DNA of 64,000 nt from Rachycentron canadum (GCA_038496675.1 CM076650.1:22914470-22978469); one strand, 5' to 3'; positions 1 through 56,000 are shown, counted from the stretch's first letter. The notes: generated from the letters alone by a model not told the origin. Numbers and translations are program-made.

Positions 1-1327
1 GTGCAAATAGGTTGTTTTGTTAACAGTGGTTACATAATCAATCAAGAATAGTGACCTCCTTGTGTAAACCTTCTGTATAATACAGCCATCGCACAAATAC
101 CACAATAAAAGCTGATGATGACTTCTTAGAGCTGAGCCAAGCCATCCACTGCACAGATCACATGTGATCATGACACAGTGCCTGCCAAATAAAATTTTGT
201 CTGACTTGATCACAACTTGCGGCACTGTCACACTGACAAAGGAATGATAATCTTCTAAGAGCCAGACTGCTGCAGCTTTGGCACCACAGCTGCTTTCCAC
301 TGACAGCAGAAGCTCAATGCGTGATGGGAGAGACCTGGCTTCCCCCTAAGATGAGTCCTTATTGGCTCACCAAATTTAAACACATTGAGTTCAAAGATAT
401 AACACTATTCTGGTTAATGGCTTTGAACTGTCAGATGGAAAACATGTTGATACATGACATTCAATAATAGCATGGTAGATAACATATTTATTTATGACAT
501 GAGTGAAAACTGACTACCTGTAAAAGTGGTTATACTAATGAAAAGGAGAAACATCATAGTAGATGTATTGCTGGGAACAGGTGAATATTTTTAGGGACCT
601 CTGGACTGACAGATGAGCCTGATGAGTCTGTGGGTGCTGTTCAAACACCTGAACCACTTCAGTGTTGTGAACCATCATGACAATTCAAAGTGATAATACG
701 ACAGATCCTCTGGGCAAGATTGAAACATACAGTTGAGAAGGTGGTACAGTCAAGGGATAAATTGCGTCAATCCAGGTGAATTAATCTGGCAATTATTGGG
801 GCAAATGATGCACCTCGTCATCGGCAAAAGTAGTTATAATGTCTGGCATTGTGTGCAGTTAACTAAATTATGTTGCGCTCAAATTTTTGGCGTTGCTTTT
901 CACGCAGACTGTCTCAGCTGGGATCGACTTGTTAAGCAGACACTGAACCGTTTAATTAGTCCCTGACCTCTTTTGCAGGTGCGTGGGCATCACTTGGCGG
1001 ACGTCCTTTATGTCGGCTATCGTTCAGCTAGTCTAATCCTACAGACCTGCCGAGCTAACGCTCAGATAACGTTAATATCAAGAGAGGGAGCCTCGCAAGT
1101 CATAGCTACAATATCTGGCAAGGAGCAGGTTTTAAAAACCAGAGAAGCTTATATAAAAGGTTTGGACTCTGGCTGCTAGCTTACATGTTAGCCTTAACTA
1201 GCTTCACGCTAACTATTAAACCTTGCTTACCTGGGAGGCGCTAACATTAGCTAGCGAGCTAAGCTACCTGTCTGTCCCAGCGCCTGTTAGTTCGCTGTGC
1301 AGTCACTTTGGACTAAAATCTACTTAC
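1..1327 (-). other. htt intron 1 (5' part)
   Basis: This is non-coding sequence downstream of the htt exon 1 donor. It is AT-rich at the left, with many gctagc/ctaac-type words near 1170-1260. I found no exon with HTT exon 2 content and no recognisable mobile element. Confidence 0.7.
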
Positions 1328-1425
1328 TGCCTCTGGACAAGCTCCTCGGCGGTTGGTGGTCCCTGTTGTTGCTGGAATGACTTCAGAGACTCAAAGGCCT
1401 TCATCAGTTTCTCCATGGTGGCCAT
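1328..1425 (-). CDS. htt: huntingtin, coding exon 1 (partial gene)
   Basis: Huntingtin is a very large HEAT-repeat scaffold protein acting in vesicle transport, autophagy and transcription. Only its first coding exon is in the window. The exon encodes 32 codons plus two bases. It begins MATMEKLMKAFESLKSF, the conserved membrane-binding N17 helix, followed by four glutamines and then GPPTAEELVQR. The start has a good Kozak context (gccaccATGG surrounds the internal Met4, and Met1 lies just upstream). The exon ends at a clean GTAAGTA donor. The polyglutamine tract is short and interrupted (CAG CAA CAA CAG), and the proline-rich stretch of mammals is reduced to two prolines, as known for fish huntingtin. 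Exon 2 was not found in 1-1327, so the rest of the gene lies beyond the left edge. Confidence 0.95.
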
Positions 1426-2295
1426 TTTAGCAATCAACAGTAAGCACAGCTAGCTTGGCTAGCTAATATTTACTATGTGAGCTAACTAGCTAGCACAGTA
1501 TGGACAAGTTAACGCACGGAGAGAGCAAAGCGGTGCGTAGAGCGACGAGAGTGTGAACACTGCTCGCGACAACTACCACCAGCTCTCCGCTGTCTCTTCG
1601 TGCAAGAGGGCTCTTATTCTTCCACAGTACAACTCCTAAACGAAGAAAACGTTGGTTGATAACAAGCCATCTTTGATGCAGCGTCGCGTTCCCCCGACAA
1701 AATCCACCGGGAAGTGGAGTGTGACAGCTCGACAGAGAGGGGAGAGGGTGCAGCCTCGGCGGCCAATCAGACTGGGGGGTTGTGTTGAGTGACATGAGGA
1801 GGAGCCAATGACTGACTGACTTTTTTTCCTTTTGTTGTTATTGTTGCTGTCACGGGACCGTTGAAATCCGGATTGTAAAAACAGATTGGTGCAATACCAA
1901 TTTTGTAGCCGTGGCTTTTATCGGTGCGCCAAGGGAGATGAGTGGAAGATGAGAGTGAGGAGGCGACTATAGAGAAAAACACGTGTACTAAAGTTATCCG
2001 TCTCTCACATTCACAGTTATATTTATACTGTATCTTATTATACCCACCATCTCTGACTCAGTGGGAGTGGCAGAGAATGAATGGAGAAAACACATCTGTC
2101 CAATAGGAACAGAATTATAATCTGTAATTATTTCCTGTATAATGGGTGAAGGAGGAAGTGGTGGGGACTTTAATGAGGTCTTAACTGCAGCAAATAGCTT
2201 GTCCTCTAATGCCACCAGGGCAGTGACTTATTGTGGCTTGGACTTAGCATAGGACATGTCAGAATGACACCCATTGCTCTTCCCAGCTATGTTCA
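1426..2295 (-). promoter_or_regulatory. htt 5' UTR and promoter region
   Basis: This region lies immediately upstream of the htt start codon. It is moderately CpG-rich between about 1500 and 1780 and has a CCAAT-type box (ccaatca, 1764-1770, plus strand). No TATA box is obvious. The transcription start cannot be placed from sequence alone. The 101-codon minus-strand open frame at 1490-1795 has no recognisable content. Confidence 0.5.
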
Positions 2296-2301
2296 TTTAT
2301 T
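2296..2301 (-). promoter_or_regulatory. possible grk4 polyadenylation signal
   Basis: This is AATAAA read on the minus strand (tttatt on plus). It is the only canonical hexamer I found on this strand between the grk4 stop codon at 5743 and this point. It is followed by a G/T-rich minus-strand stretch near 2255-2280. Using it would give a 3' UTR of about 3.4 kb. Variant ATTAAA hexamers at 5589-5594 and 5607-5612 would give a short UTR instead. Confidence 0.35.
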
Positions 2302-5300
2302 AAAAAAAAATAATAAAACAAACATCAAAATAAGACACAAATAAGAACAGACAAATGTTTTTTATACAAATGGCAGTGTATTATTTCATAATTACAAATG
2401 TCAGATATGGTACAACAACCAGTGATACAACTTGTACAAGAATTGACAATGACTGCAGTGGTTGAACGACATGACTGTACAGATACAAAAAGAAAAAAAA
2501 AAAAAAAGAGGAAAAAAAAAAAGAAATCAATAAGTCCCAGGCCCAGATTGAATACCAACAATGCATCTTCCATTCGTCCTTCCTTGAAAATATCATTTAG
2601 ATATCTGGACAGAAGAGCATGACACCCTGGAGGCCTTCCAGACTTGTATTGGTGGTTATCCCAAAACTAGACTCAAGTGACACAAAGGAACTGAGGATCT
2701 CTCACTAATGAACGTTGCTGGTGAGCTTCATCCCAGTTTTTTCGGGGGGGCTGACTCACCATCAGTGCCCAAGAGGAAGGCAGAAGAGAAGGAATGCTTG
2801 TTACGTATTCAAAATGGGCCCACTCAGCTGGTCACCTAGCCATTTATAAAGTTGTCCTCAGATACCAGTGAGATATGTTGGCACTAGAAGGTTATCATTT
2901 ACATATATAAGGAACCTGAAGTATTACAAACCAATACATGCTTGAGTAATAAAACATATGTATTTTTTTTAAAACAGGCATTAAAATGCACTTAGTGCGG
3001 ACATTCAAAACTGTTGAGCTGTTCAAATTTCCTTTATGTGAAGGAATTTCTCTCAGGGCGGATGGAAGGATAAAGAGGTTGAAAAAAGATGGCATGTCAG
3101 AAATAAACATGGTAATTGGCACACATAATAAAGGCTGTCAGTCTTTCTTCAGTAAATTCATCAGCTAACAAGACAAATTTGATTTACTTAATGTTGCTTT
3201 TGGTATCATTGGCAAAAAAGTTAAAGACACTTCCTATATAATCATTGTCAAATCACACCATAGTGCAATGGAACTGAAAACATCTTTACTGCTATATGGA
3301 TGGTATAAGAGTAATGTTACTCCAAACAATGACAGAGGCATGGGTGGCAAACACAGCTTTGTTTCCCTGTGTGAGTGAGTGAATGTGTGTTAGAGCTTAG
3401 TTACATGTTAGAAATACATCATTTACAAGGTTTTTGAGGCTAAAGAGCTAAAAGGCTAAAATCTACATTGGCAAGAGAAATCAGCTTCAAAATGTGCCCA
3501 AGAGCAAAAAAATAAAATAAAATAAAAACTCCAACAAAAGACAATCAGACACTCAAGTGACAAAAGCCAGCGACAGCTAAATGCACACGTTCAATTCCTG
3601 ATTTTGACGAGGATGCAACAGATAGATAAAAGCCAACTTTCCAAATTGGTTTGTTAGATGGGGAACTACATGCTATTCAACTATATGCAGTCAAATATTA
3701 AAAATTCATTAACACAAATTTGAAGTATTGTTAAAATGCAGACATCGTTATTTGTGGTTGTGTGTGTGGTGGTGGGGGGGGGGGTAGAATCATAATGAAT
3801 CAATCTGTTAACTAAGTCAATTCTTACTGCACAAGAGTAAGAGCTAATTCACTTCAATGCATTAGACTGAACAGAAGCAGTGTAATATACACGCACAAAG
3901 CTAACACGTCCAGATTGGATTTTCACAGCATTAAGAAAGAAGGTGGTGGAGAGTAAACAGCAACTGCCTCAAAAGCAAAATGTCTTCAAATGCCCCTGAA
4001 ATGCCAGTGAGAACAGAGAGTGAACATAACAAATCCTGATTAAAACATGTACAGACAATGTATTTGTTCATGATTGGTTAACTTGAATTGTGGCTCTGCA
4101 AGTGGTCGAGTGTTCCTGTACACAGACGATGGAGCCTCTGCAGGCAGGAGTTTCAACATTACACCCCCCACCCCCCAAATTCTTCCCAGTCCATACACAT
4201 ACAAGCAACTGTCTGTCATTCCTGTGAGAGAACAACATACAGGATTTTCAATGGGATAGTTAAAGGTGGATGCTATTACACTGAACACATTGTCTTCATC
4301 ACAAGCACAGCTGAAGCCTGATCTAACTGGAGGTCTACTAGCAGGAGAAGTGGCCGACAGGCATCATGCTATCTATGATCAACAGGCACAGAGGCCAAAG
4401 CAGGCCGTGTCTTGACTCAGTGCAGAGGCTAATAGCTGCTGATGGCTGAATCAATAGAAGTTAGTTTGATGCAACAGCAATTTGTTATCTGGATGAAGCC
4501 ATTGTGAGCCGCAGGTCAGATCTGATACAGTGTCATTCTCATCCTCATCATCATGATCATCATCTGTCTATATGTTCCAAGTTAGTCTCCAGTCAACCAG
4601 TCACAGGCTTTCTGCTGTGCTAAAAATATGAGTAGCAAATTACTTAGACATTTCTTCTCTGCACATAAAACAGGGTCAATAACAGGGAAAAGCCAGGTAG
4701 TACGACAAAAGCAGAAAAGGTGAATGAGGAGCAAATATAAATCACAAAAAAATCTTCTGCCTGAGTGAATAATGTAACAGACAGCTGTGCTCCCAAAGGG
4801 AACACATATCTGGCATCTTAATGTTCTGAGGCTTTTGAAGCTATTGAAAGGTATTTTGAGAGGTCCAGGAATGATATTTATCAGGCTTTGAGTCCCTAAA
4901 AATGGCCTCCATAATATTTCCTTTGTATTTTATGAATAGGTAATGCTGCACATGCTGACTAAAAGGTCCTCAGAAATAAATCCACGCCATCTCTGCTAGA
5001 ATCGAGCCAGTACAGGCACCAAGAAGATGGTTTACAACACAACACAAGCCATCCATTCCACCGCAACCTGCCTGACTGGACTGAGGGAAGGACATGGATT
5101 ATCAAGATCTTGGACAGGGGCAGGTGGAGAGCTGGGAAACATGGGAAGGTTTAAGCAGCATGGCGTCAACACAGTAATGTCAGACTGGATTCATTTGGAT
5201 CTAAGCCCGTCATTCAGATCTACCTGAGCCTTGAGGGGTACAAAGGCCAAAGGTTAGTTTTGGACGGGGTGGATCTGATGTGCTAACAACATGTTGGCCA

Positions 5301-5742
5301 AATCAATGACAAACATACAGCACATATAAAACAAAAAGGCCTTATGCTACATTGAGAAAAATAAAAAGACTACTAGTACTGTGCTTCTTTTAAAAAAAAA
5401 AAAAAAAAAATTCCCCTATACACATTATCCATACTCATTCCAAAAGGTAAAAAGGAAATAAAAATGTAATGTATGCATTCAAGTGGTACTTTTATGGCTT
5501 TTTGTACAATACAACCTTTAGTGAAAATATACATCTAGACATAAATTCAAGTACAAATGTACAAAATCTTTAAACTCATACTTTTTTCTTTAATTATAAT
5601 ACACTTTTAATACAGCTCATAAATACAGGTCAACATTCACTGAGTTCCTAAGATTTGCGCTCGGTTGGAGTTTGTGGTGAAGTTCAGCGGCGAAGGGTGG
5701 GGTGGGGGTTGGGGTGGGAGGGGGCATGGTGGAGGGAGTGGT
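2302..5742 (-). other. probable grk4 3' UTR / downstream sequence
   Basis: No exon-like coding sequence was found here. The stretch contains A-rich runs at 2486-2526 and 5392-5410 and a G run near 3773-3783, but no recognised transposon. It is probably largely the grk4 3' UTR, ending at 2296-2301, although an earlier end near 5.6 kb is equally possible. Confidence 0.4.
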
Positions 5743-48383
<42,641 letters not shown>

Positions 48384-48740
48384 TGTCAGAATGTGAATCC
48401 CGAGCAGTCGCGATACATTTCACTCAGCGGAAAAAGACGGTTTTTCTGATCAAACGTGCCGACGACGGTGAGGCTGCTGCACGCGCACAGGGCGAACGCG
48501 GCACTGGCGCATAGTAGGTCTTTAATAGTGGTCGTCGTTCCTCTCCATTGCAAGATGTTTTATCAAACCCTACCTACAGAGCTGTATGATTACGACGGGG
48601 CTCGTTAGCATTCACAGCCTGCCTCCCTTCCCTCTCTGCCTGCCTTCCTTCCTGCTTCGGCTCCCTCCTCCTCCTCCTCCTCCTCCTCCTCGTCCTCGTC
48701 CTCCTCCTTCTCCTCCTCGCCCCTCCTCTGCACAACGAAC
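48384..48740 (-). promoter_or_regulatory. grk4 5' UTR / promoter (CpG-rich)
   Basis: Sequence upstream of the grk4 start is rich in CpG (GACGACGG, CACGCGCAC, GCGAACGCGG near 48450-48505). It includes a CCT-repeat tract at 48661-48726. No TATA box was seen. The transcription start cannot be fixed. Confidence 0.55.
48661..48726. repeat. (CTC)n / CCT trinucleotide tract
   Basis: An imperfect CCT repeat with CGT interruptions, upstream of grk4. A purine/pyrimidine-asymmetric tract like this is common near promoters. Confidence 0.85.
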
Positions 48741-50237
48741 CAGCGAGAGTAGGAGGGATCAATTTACAACCAGTGCAGCCACACACACATTCACACACAA
48801 GTGCATTTACGCATACATTACATTTCCTGGTTATTTCCATGGTTATGTCATTTGTTACAGTTTTGGATTAAAACGTGCTCGTGTGTCGTTTTCATTCGCC
48901 TCAACCACAGATAGTGAGAGAGTGAGAGTCTACTGGAAACATCTGCAAAAGAGAGCCCTCATTCCCCTCATTTAATTACTTTTCATTCAAACATGATTGA
49001 GCACAGTAATAAAGAAACATTTCCTCTCCATGATTTTCTGCTATACAGCTGTTTCATGTGCTGCTGGCTAACACATTGTCAGGAAACATGAATGCCATTG
49101 ACCACAGAGGCCTGACAGACCTCTTATTGTGTGAACAATGGCGTGAGGGTTTTTAAGTTGCTGCATTATGCCGGGTGGTGCAGCCTGGAGAAAAGAGATA
49201 ACACATTGGTTTTCTCCTCCTTATGGCCACATTGTGACCCAGCATCCCCCTGGGCTCTCTAATCGGACTCTTCAATCTACTGAGCCCACAATGCCTTGAG
49301 TGGAGCAGAGTGTCTGTAAAAAGAGGGGCGGCACACTTGTTAAGATGCTGTGAAAGTTGTAGCTTCATGTTAAAGGTGATAATTGAGACTGAACCACGAG
49401 AAATACTTTCACTTTGCATTTTGTTGCCAGGATCATAACATCATTATAAATTACATGGAGGTGCCTGTGGACCAGGGAGCCGACGAACTTGGAGGTCACT
49501 AGATTTCGTCTTTACTTTGTCACAGACAGACAGAATGTGTCAACTGACTGAATCAGTCACAATGTGTCATTACTTGTTTTATGTTTTGTTATTGGACAGT
49601 TGCGTGTATGTTTTAAGCAGCAATTAAAAAAAAATGTTTACAGGTGTGTGTGATCAAATGTGAAATGAATAACTGGCAGTAGCCTTTGTCGTCATACAGT
49701 TCTTTATACATGATCACCATGAATCTTTCCCTGACAAACAGCACACTGGTCTGGGGACAGGTACAGCCAAGGTGTCCACAAACATAATTTGCGATATTAT
49801 ATGAGATGGGCAAGGAGACCTGGTCTGGGGTTAGCCATAGAGCTATGCTGTGATATCACATTGACTCTGGGTAAGTATTATGCCTCACTAAAATGCCTCT
49901 ATTTGTTATAACTTTCTATTTCTTATTTACTATCATATGGTAAGTGCAACTAATGTAGGTGTAGTATATCTTCTCAGTCCAGATCACATCAGTGAGGACT
50001 CCCAAAGAAACATATGGTCTGTATATCACCTGGATTTATTTCAGTAACACATCAATGTCCATGTCCATCAGTAGCTACATAGTTTGTTGGATGTGAATGT
50101 GGGGCTGCTTGTCTGGAACAACAAAAGGCATTGCTAGGCAGATCAGATCCATCACTGTCTATCACATTTATATTCAATGCTGCCACCTAGTGGTGATGAT
50201 GCATAAATACACGAGGATGTGACAGCAGTCAAACAGT

Positions 50238-50565
50238 GCTGAAACAATTAATTCATTGACAAAAATATAACTGTCACACAAGTTTTTTTTAATGCAAAAC
50301 GTCGAATATTTCAGCTTCTCAAATTTGAGAATTTGCTCCTTTTCATTTAAATTATTATGAATTATTATAATTTTTTTCCCCCCTTAATTCTAATTTTGAG
50401 ATTCGGACCAAAAAAAGATGCATTTGAAGATGTCACTTTGGGCTCTGGTTGAATTGTAATGTAATTTCTTACAATAATCTATATTTTTACAAACCAAACT
50501 ACAAATGATTAATGGGGAAAATGATAAGGCGATTAATCATTATTGAAAATAATCATTGTGTTGCT
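50238..50565. repeat. teleost repeat with AATTAATC-type ends (tentative)
   Basis: Begins ACAGTGCTGAAACAATTAATTC and ends GATTAATCATTATTGAAAATAATCATTG, the loose palindromic ATTAATC words of a dispersed fish repeat I recall. Related words appear at 41060-41230 and 57440-57700. Confidence 0.5.
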
Positions 50566-52157
50566 TGTACATTAATACAGGAGTAATATAAATAATACAT
50601 TTGAAATTATAAATGGATAAATCATAATATAGTATCACTAGATATACAAGTTTAGATATGCAGGGGCCATTTTTGTGCATCAAGTGATTTTACTTTAATA
50701 TTTTCCTGGCCATTATTCATGGCATTCCCTGTCTGTGTTCCCTCATTTCCTTGTTGCTCTGATATCCAGCCTCAAATAAAGGAACAAAATGACCAGAAAA
50801 ACACTTGAGTAACAAAACCTCATATGGCCACTATATTATGTGGGGAAAATGTTATTCTGATTTTCAGCAACTGTTCTAAAAACCAGATAAAAATAGATAA
50901 GTAAATTGCAAGTCAGTAGCCTTAAACATATGAATACAATTTTCAGGAAGTGGCTGTTCTTCTGTTGTAATGCAGGCTACATTAAAGACACAAGGTGGTG
51001 CTACTTTCATTAAAGTGTCTAACGAATCCAGAAAGTCAGTTATTTAGCTGTGGTTTTAGATGGCGAATTTCTAATCAACCACAGTTAACTCCTGATATGC
51101 ATATTACTCATTTCACCCAAGTTCACTTTGCGCAATTATTTGCTTATTAGTTGTAAATCGTGGAGGTGGACAGAGCCTCAGCCCCCAGCCCTCAGTTACA
51201 CGTTCATAAACCTTGGAAAAATAATTTCTACACTGTGAATGGAAATACATAGGGAATTCATATTTTTATCTCTGTGATGTTGGGCCAAGTCCCAGGGTTG
51301 ATTCACAGAGAGAGACTGTCCTAAGGCATGAAACAGTGACGCAAAGTGTTAGTAACTTTCAAGATACTGACTATGATCTAAATCATGTCCAACATCCCCT
51401 AATGTGAAAGCAAATGTGTGATCAAGTCTTATTTTCCACCTTTTTATTATTTTTAGGAGAGAGGGGAGTCCTAAAACTGCTGATGACTACCATAAAAAGC
51501 AACAACACACAATTTTATAATAATTTTCTTATCACATGGAAGCACATTTAGAGGATGTTGTCATATAAGACTGTACAGAAAAGTAATGACAGGGTGAGAT
51601 GGTGAAAGATTATCACACCCAGCAAACCTCTGTGATTCTGTGATCTGAGATAAAATATTAGTTTTTACATTATTGAAAGAGATGCAATGTGTAGGGCCTC
51701 TGGTGAGTCACATCCCTTTTCTTTGAAATCTAAAGTTTCAGACTGAAAGAACAGATCTTTTTTTTTCATTTCCACTTTTGACTTGACACTTAGATTTGGT
51801 CTCTTTGCTATGTGTGCTAAGTGCTGATATGGGACATTGCTTCCCTCAGTGTCCTGTATGAGACAATGTCTTTCATACATTTGCTTACATTTCTGCAAAA
51901 TATGTTCTCTAAACCAAACCAGCATGAGATTAGGGGATGGGAGAAATAGATAGTTAGAAAAGATAGATAGTTGGGCCTGTTCTCAGAGATGAGAAAGTTG
52001 ACACTGAATTTCTACATAAACACATTTTGGATAACACTTGAAACTGTATGAATGACTGCGGAAAAGGAATGTAACCTCAGTTGTGGGGTACTTGTACTTT
52101 ATTCGCTTACAAATGGATATTAAACATATCCATTTATCAGTAGTAATAATCTATAAT

Positions 52158-52625
52158 CAGTGGTGGAAAGTAACTAAATGCATCTACTCAATTACTGTAC
52201 AGCAGAACAATTTCAACTACATGTGCTTCACTTATGTATATTTTATGATACTTTACACTTTTACTTTAAGAGGGAAATATTGCCCTTTCACTTCATTACA
52301 ATGTACTGTAAATAGTTTGTTATATAGTTTGTAAATATCAATAGTTGATATTATGAACATATAATCAGACATTTTTTTATACTTAATAGCCCTAAATTTT
52401 CCTTACAGTATTTTTTTCATAGAGTGTGAATGCAGGACCTTTATTCTTTCTTTTCCCATTATTGTATTCTTCATATTATTTCACAAGATGTCGATAGTTT
52501 TCCCATCACTGCCAACAGTAGCCTATTAATTATATAATCAAATAATAAGATGAAAAAAGATGGGTAGTTTTACTTTTAATACTTTATGTACATTTCGCTG
52601 ATAATACTTTTGATGCAAAGAGTTT
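52158..52625 (+). repeat. teleost CAGTGGTGGAA repeat (degenerate)
   Basis: Starts CAGTGGTGGAAAGTAACTAA and carries ACTTTACACTTTTACTTTAAGAGGGAAATATTG, then GTAGTTTTACTTTTAATACTTTATGTACATTT near 52565. These words are typical of a very abundant short teleost repeat. The right end is not preserved. Confidence 0.6.
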
Positions 52626-52740
52626 AAAAGCAAGACATTTAGCGTTTTTAAAAAAAAATAAACCTAACTGAAAAGAATAGAAAAAAATAAATCTCAATCT
52701 GAGACTTTAATCTTTCATCGATTGGGATAAAATGTCTTTA

Positions 52741-52988
52741 TTTGAGCGTTAGCACGGCTCTTCTGAAGGAACTGGGGTGAGACTCGGGCGGCCTCGTCTG
52801 CCTGTGTTGATGTCTGCTGTTTCCTGGCTCTGCCTGTGTTTTCACGTGACCCCTCAGAGCCAGTGCGCCTCTGAAGCAGCGGTGGACACCGACACCAAAA
52901 GGAAACAGCCCAGTAATTTACTTCATCGCTTTAACACAGCGAGGACGCCTGGGGAAAAAAATCGAGGATGTTTTCAATCGGGGAGAAA
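52741..52988 (+). promoter_or_regulatory. tom1 promoter / 5' UTR with CLEAR-type E-box
   Basis: GC rises here compared with the region before it. A TCACGTGAC palindrome at 52842-52850, about 140 bp upstream of the start codon, fits the CLEAR/E-box motif bound by TFEB/MITF factors that control endolysosomal genes. Whether it is functional is inference. Confidence 0.5.
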
Positions 52989-53040
52989 ATGGAGTTTCTC
53001 ATAGCAAACCCCTTCTCAACGCCCGTCGGTCAGAGAATCG
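52989..53040 (+). CDS. tom1: tom1 coding exon 1
   Basis: Encodes MEFLIANPFSTPVGQRI plus one base, with donor GTGAGT. The start was chosen to match human TOM1/TOM1L2 (MDFLLGNPF, MEFLLGNPF). An in-frame ATG at 52968 would add MFSIGEK. Confidence 0.88.
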
Positions 53041-56000
53041 GTGAGTCGCATTTGCTTGTGAAGCTGTATAAGTTGTGCTCCGTTGGATTCATTTGGCATC
53101 ATTTGTTTCAACATACATTATGAATAAGCAGTTTCTGAATTTTACGGCGGCGCTGCCAGAGGCGTAAAGCAGCACAATGTCGTTTTTAATAATGTCGGTC
53201 ATATTCAATAATATTGAACATGAAGAAACTAATTTGACAAGAAATTAGTTGCAGTTAGTGGCAGTGACGCGGCAGAGGCGGGACTCAGCTCTCACAATCT
53301 CTCTTGTGATTGGTCGCACTGACTTAAGTGACAACTCATTTGGCCAATTAAAGAGCCATTTGATGTTTCCTCTCACTTCCTCAATGTGGTTTGTCGGTTT
53401 AACACTTGAAATACAAGCGTTACTGTTCCCCTTCAACAGGCATATGACAGGTCACACCATCTTTAAAGCAGATGAATTTTTTCTTAATGGCCGCAGGAGG
53501 CTTGTTTTCATGAGACCACTGAATAACTTTACATCCCACACATCCACAGGAGGCTGGAGGCCAGCTGCTGATGCCTGGAAAGATGTGTAATTGGGGCAGA
53601 TATGAGTAGTGAGAAAATGTTACACACCCATCTCAAGCCTTCCTTCCTCTTATCTCGACCACTCACTTTCTCTCACATAAATGTCAGCGAGGCTTCGGCT
53701 ACTTCTGGGGCGAAAGAGAACAGAAGCAGCTGACAGTCACATGAAGTGGAGGGAGGTGGGAAGGAGGGTGAGGAGAGGGGAGGGAGTGGATGGGATTGAG
53801 AAAGGCAGGGGTGGAGGTTGGGAAAAGGGTGGGGTGGGGGTGGTGGGGTGGTTGAAAGGAATGAAGGAGATTTAGAGATTTATGAGGAGCCCGTGAGGGG
53901 TGGGGTACAAAGAAAGCTGGCTTTGATTGCTAAATAGTTTAGAAGAAAAGACATGTTAGATAAAATACAAAATAAAAACACTATTATCTGAGGGATACCA
54001 GAGATTTCAGTATTTGATATTTGACTGTAATATTCTCGTTGGATCTGTTGGAAAAAGCTCCACCAACCTGTGAAAATAGTTTTAGAAATAGTCCATCCAC
54101 AGTGTATATCCATAATTTCACTCCTGAAAATGCATTCACATACAGTGAGCAGGTGCGAGCCAGTGTAAACAGGAAGCAGACTGTGTGCTCTGCATTTGAT
54201 CAGTCCCACAAAGCTAGTTGTCATGGGGGCGCTAAAACTCTGTAGTAGTGATGTTGGGAGGCAAAAACTTAATGAATTTTAAGACAAAAACATAGTAGTA
54301 TGGACATGACCTGAGGGACTTTGGGTCATGGGTCAGGGTGTGTTTGTGGTGCATTATGGGAAGCATGGGAGCCTGCATTTTTACAGTTTGAGCTCTCAGC
54401 ATATCTTGAAGTATTCTGCTATGATTTTGACCACTGTTTTTAACTGTCTTTAACAAGTCTTCTGACTTCATGGAAGAGCAGCACTATGTCGATCGACTAC
54501 TTTAAGACGGTTTTAATTAAGCCTGCACTAGTTAGCATTTTTATATGAATACTGGAACAAACTACCAGCATCTCTCAGCTCACTGTGATTTCTGACCCAC
54601 AGCCATATATTTATTGGTTCAGCATCATTATAAAAACTGTTCGCTACCAGAAAATGGACAGACAGACAGACAAAGTTAGTACATACCTTGAACATAGTGA
54701 GTGCTTAGCAGCTATATAGCCAGATATTTCTATCAGGAGTAGGTGGAGACCAAAAACAGAGCTAGTAGGAGAGTTACATTAATCCCATGGGAAGAAACAC
54801 AACTCAAAATAAATGCTAATAATGTATAAGTAAGCCACTATTCACTAAAATGTTAAGCTTATCTACTTTAGAGGTGACCAACAGATTTAATTTATATGGC
54901 CGCTTATTTTGTGACAAATATTAAATTTTTTGTGAAAACATTTAAGATTTGAAACCAAGTGTTTAGGTGCTTTAATATTACCTCAAGCTGTCAACACATG
55001 TGAGCCATTGCACCTCTTATGAAGGTTGACCTTGAAAAGACCATGTGGCGAATGTCTTTGCTGTATGAATATATCACAGTGCCTGCAATATATCTTATAT
55101 ATCTTTTAGGTCCTTTAGCCTTTTTGTATGGTGTTCTAATTATGACACACATGACTCACATTTCTGAGTAAATTGAGAGGTTTCTCCTTGAATTATTTCT
55201 AATAAAGTCTTAATATAACGTATATGACTTCCTATTATTCTGCAGATATCTTTATACTGGAACAAAGTCTTGTGGTTAGCGCATCTGCTCCTGTATCAGT
55301 ATTATTGAAAATCCTTGATTTTTTTCTCTTGTTGACAGAGCAAGCAACCAGCGGCTCTCTGCAGTCAGAGGATTGGGGGCTCAACATAGAGATATGTGAC
55401 ATCATCAATGAAACAGATGAGGGGTAGGGATCATCTTTTGTTCTGCTCAGTAATTTTTGGTCTCTCCGGTGAAGAAGGTTGGCCAGTAGAGACTGGAATT
55501 GCCCTGTTCGTAATGTGTTTTTCTTGACCTTTCAGTACAAGTCCAAATAATTATGATTGGTGGAAAAGGAAAATCCAAGACACATCTCAATAAGGCAGTC
55601 TGATGCATATTGCCTAACTTTTAAGACTATTTAGTGTAATGTGCTATATGTAGATAATGTTTTATTTTGGTATTACATTTTACTGTCACTTCCTTTATGT
55701 TTTGGTTGTTCCTGTTTGTGTTGCCTACAAACAAATGGTTTTCATTGAATGACTGACTTAGGTTTGAAGCCAATTTTACAGTTGTTTTGCTGTTATGACA
55801 AAGGATGTCACTGCAATCTTAAAATGCCTGAAATGTTTGTACTAGTTAGATGGATACAATATTAGTTAGATGTATATTAATGTATTACTATAACTAACTA
55901 TATTTAGTTTATTTAACATGAAACACGTGAGGGTTGAGCAAAACAAAAAGATGGCCAAACAAGTTAATGCACAGTTTCTTGTCCCTCCTCCTGCCAGGCC

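Larger units (their letters stand above)
48741..52740. other. grk4-tom1 divergent intergenic region
   Basis: About 4 kb between the divergent promoters, mostly AT-rich. It contains two probable dispersed repeats (50238-50565, 52158-52625). The unrepeated block 49170-49340 is compositionally unlike its surroundings. No coding exon was recognised. Confidence 0.6.

Noticed and set aside
1..1327. Search for htt exon 2
   Set aside because: No segment with the expected content or splice sites was found, so the exon is taken to lie outside the window.
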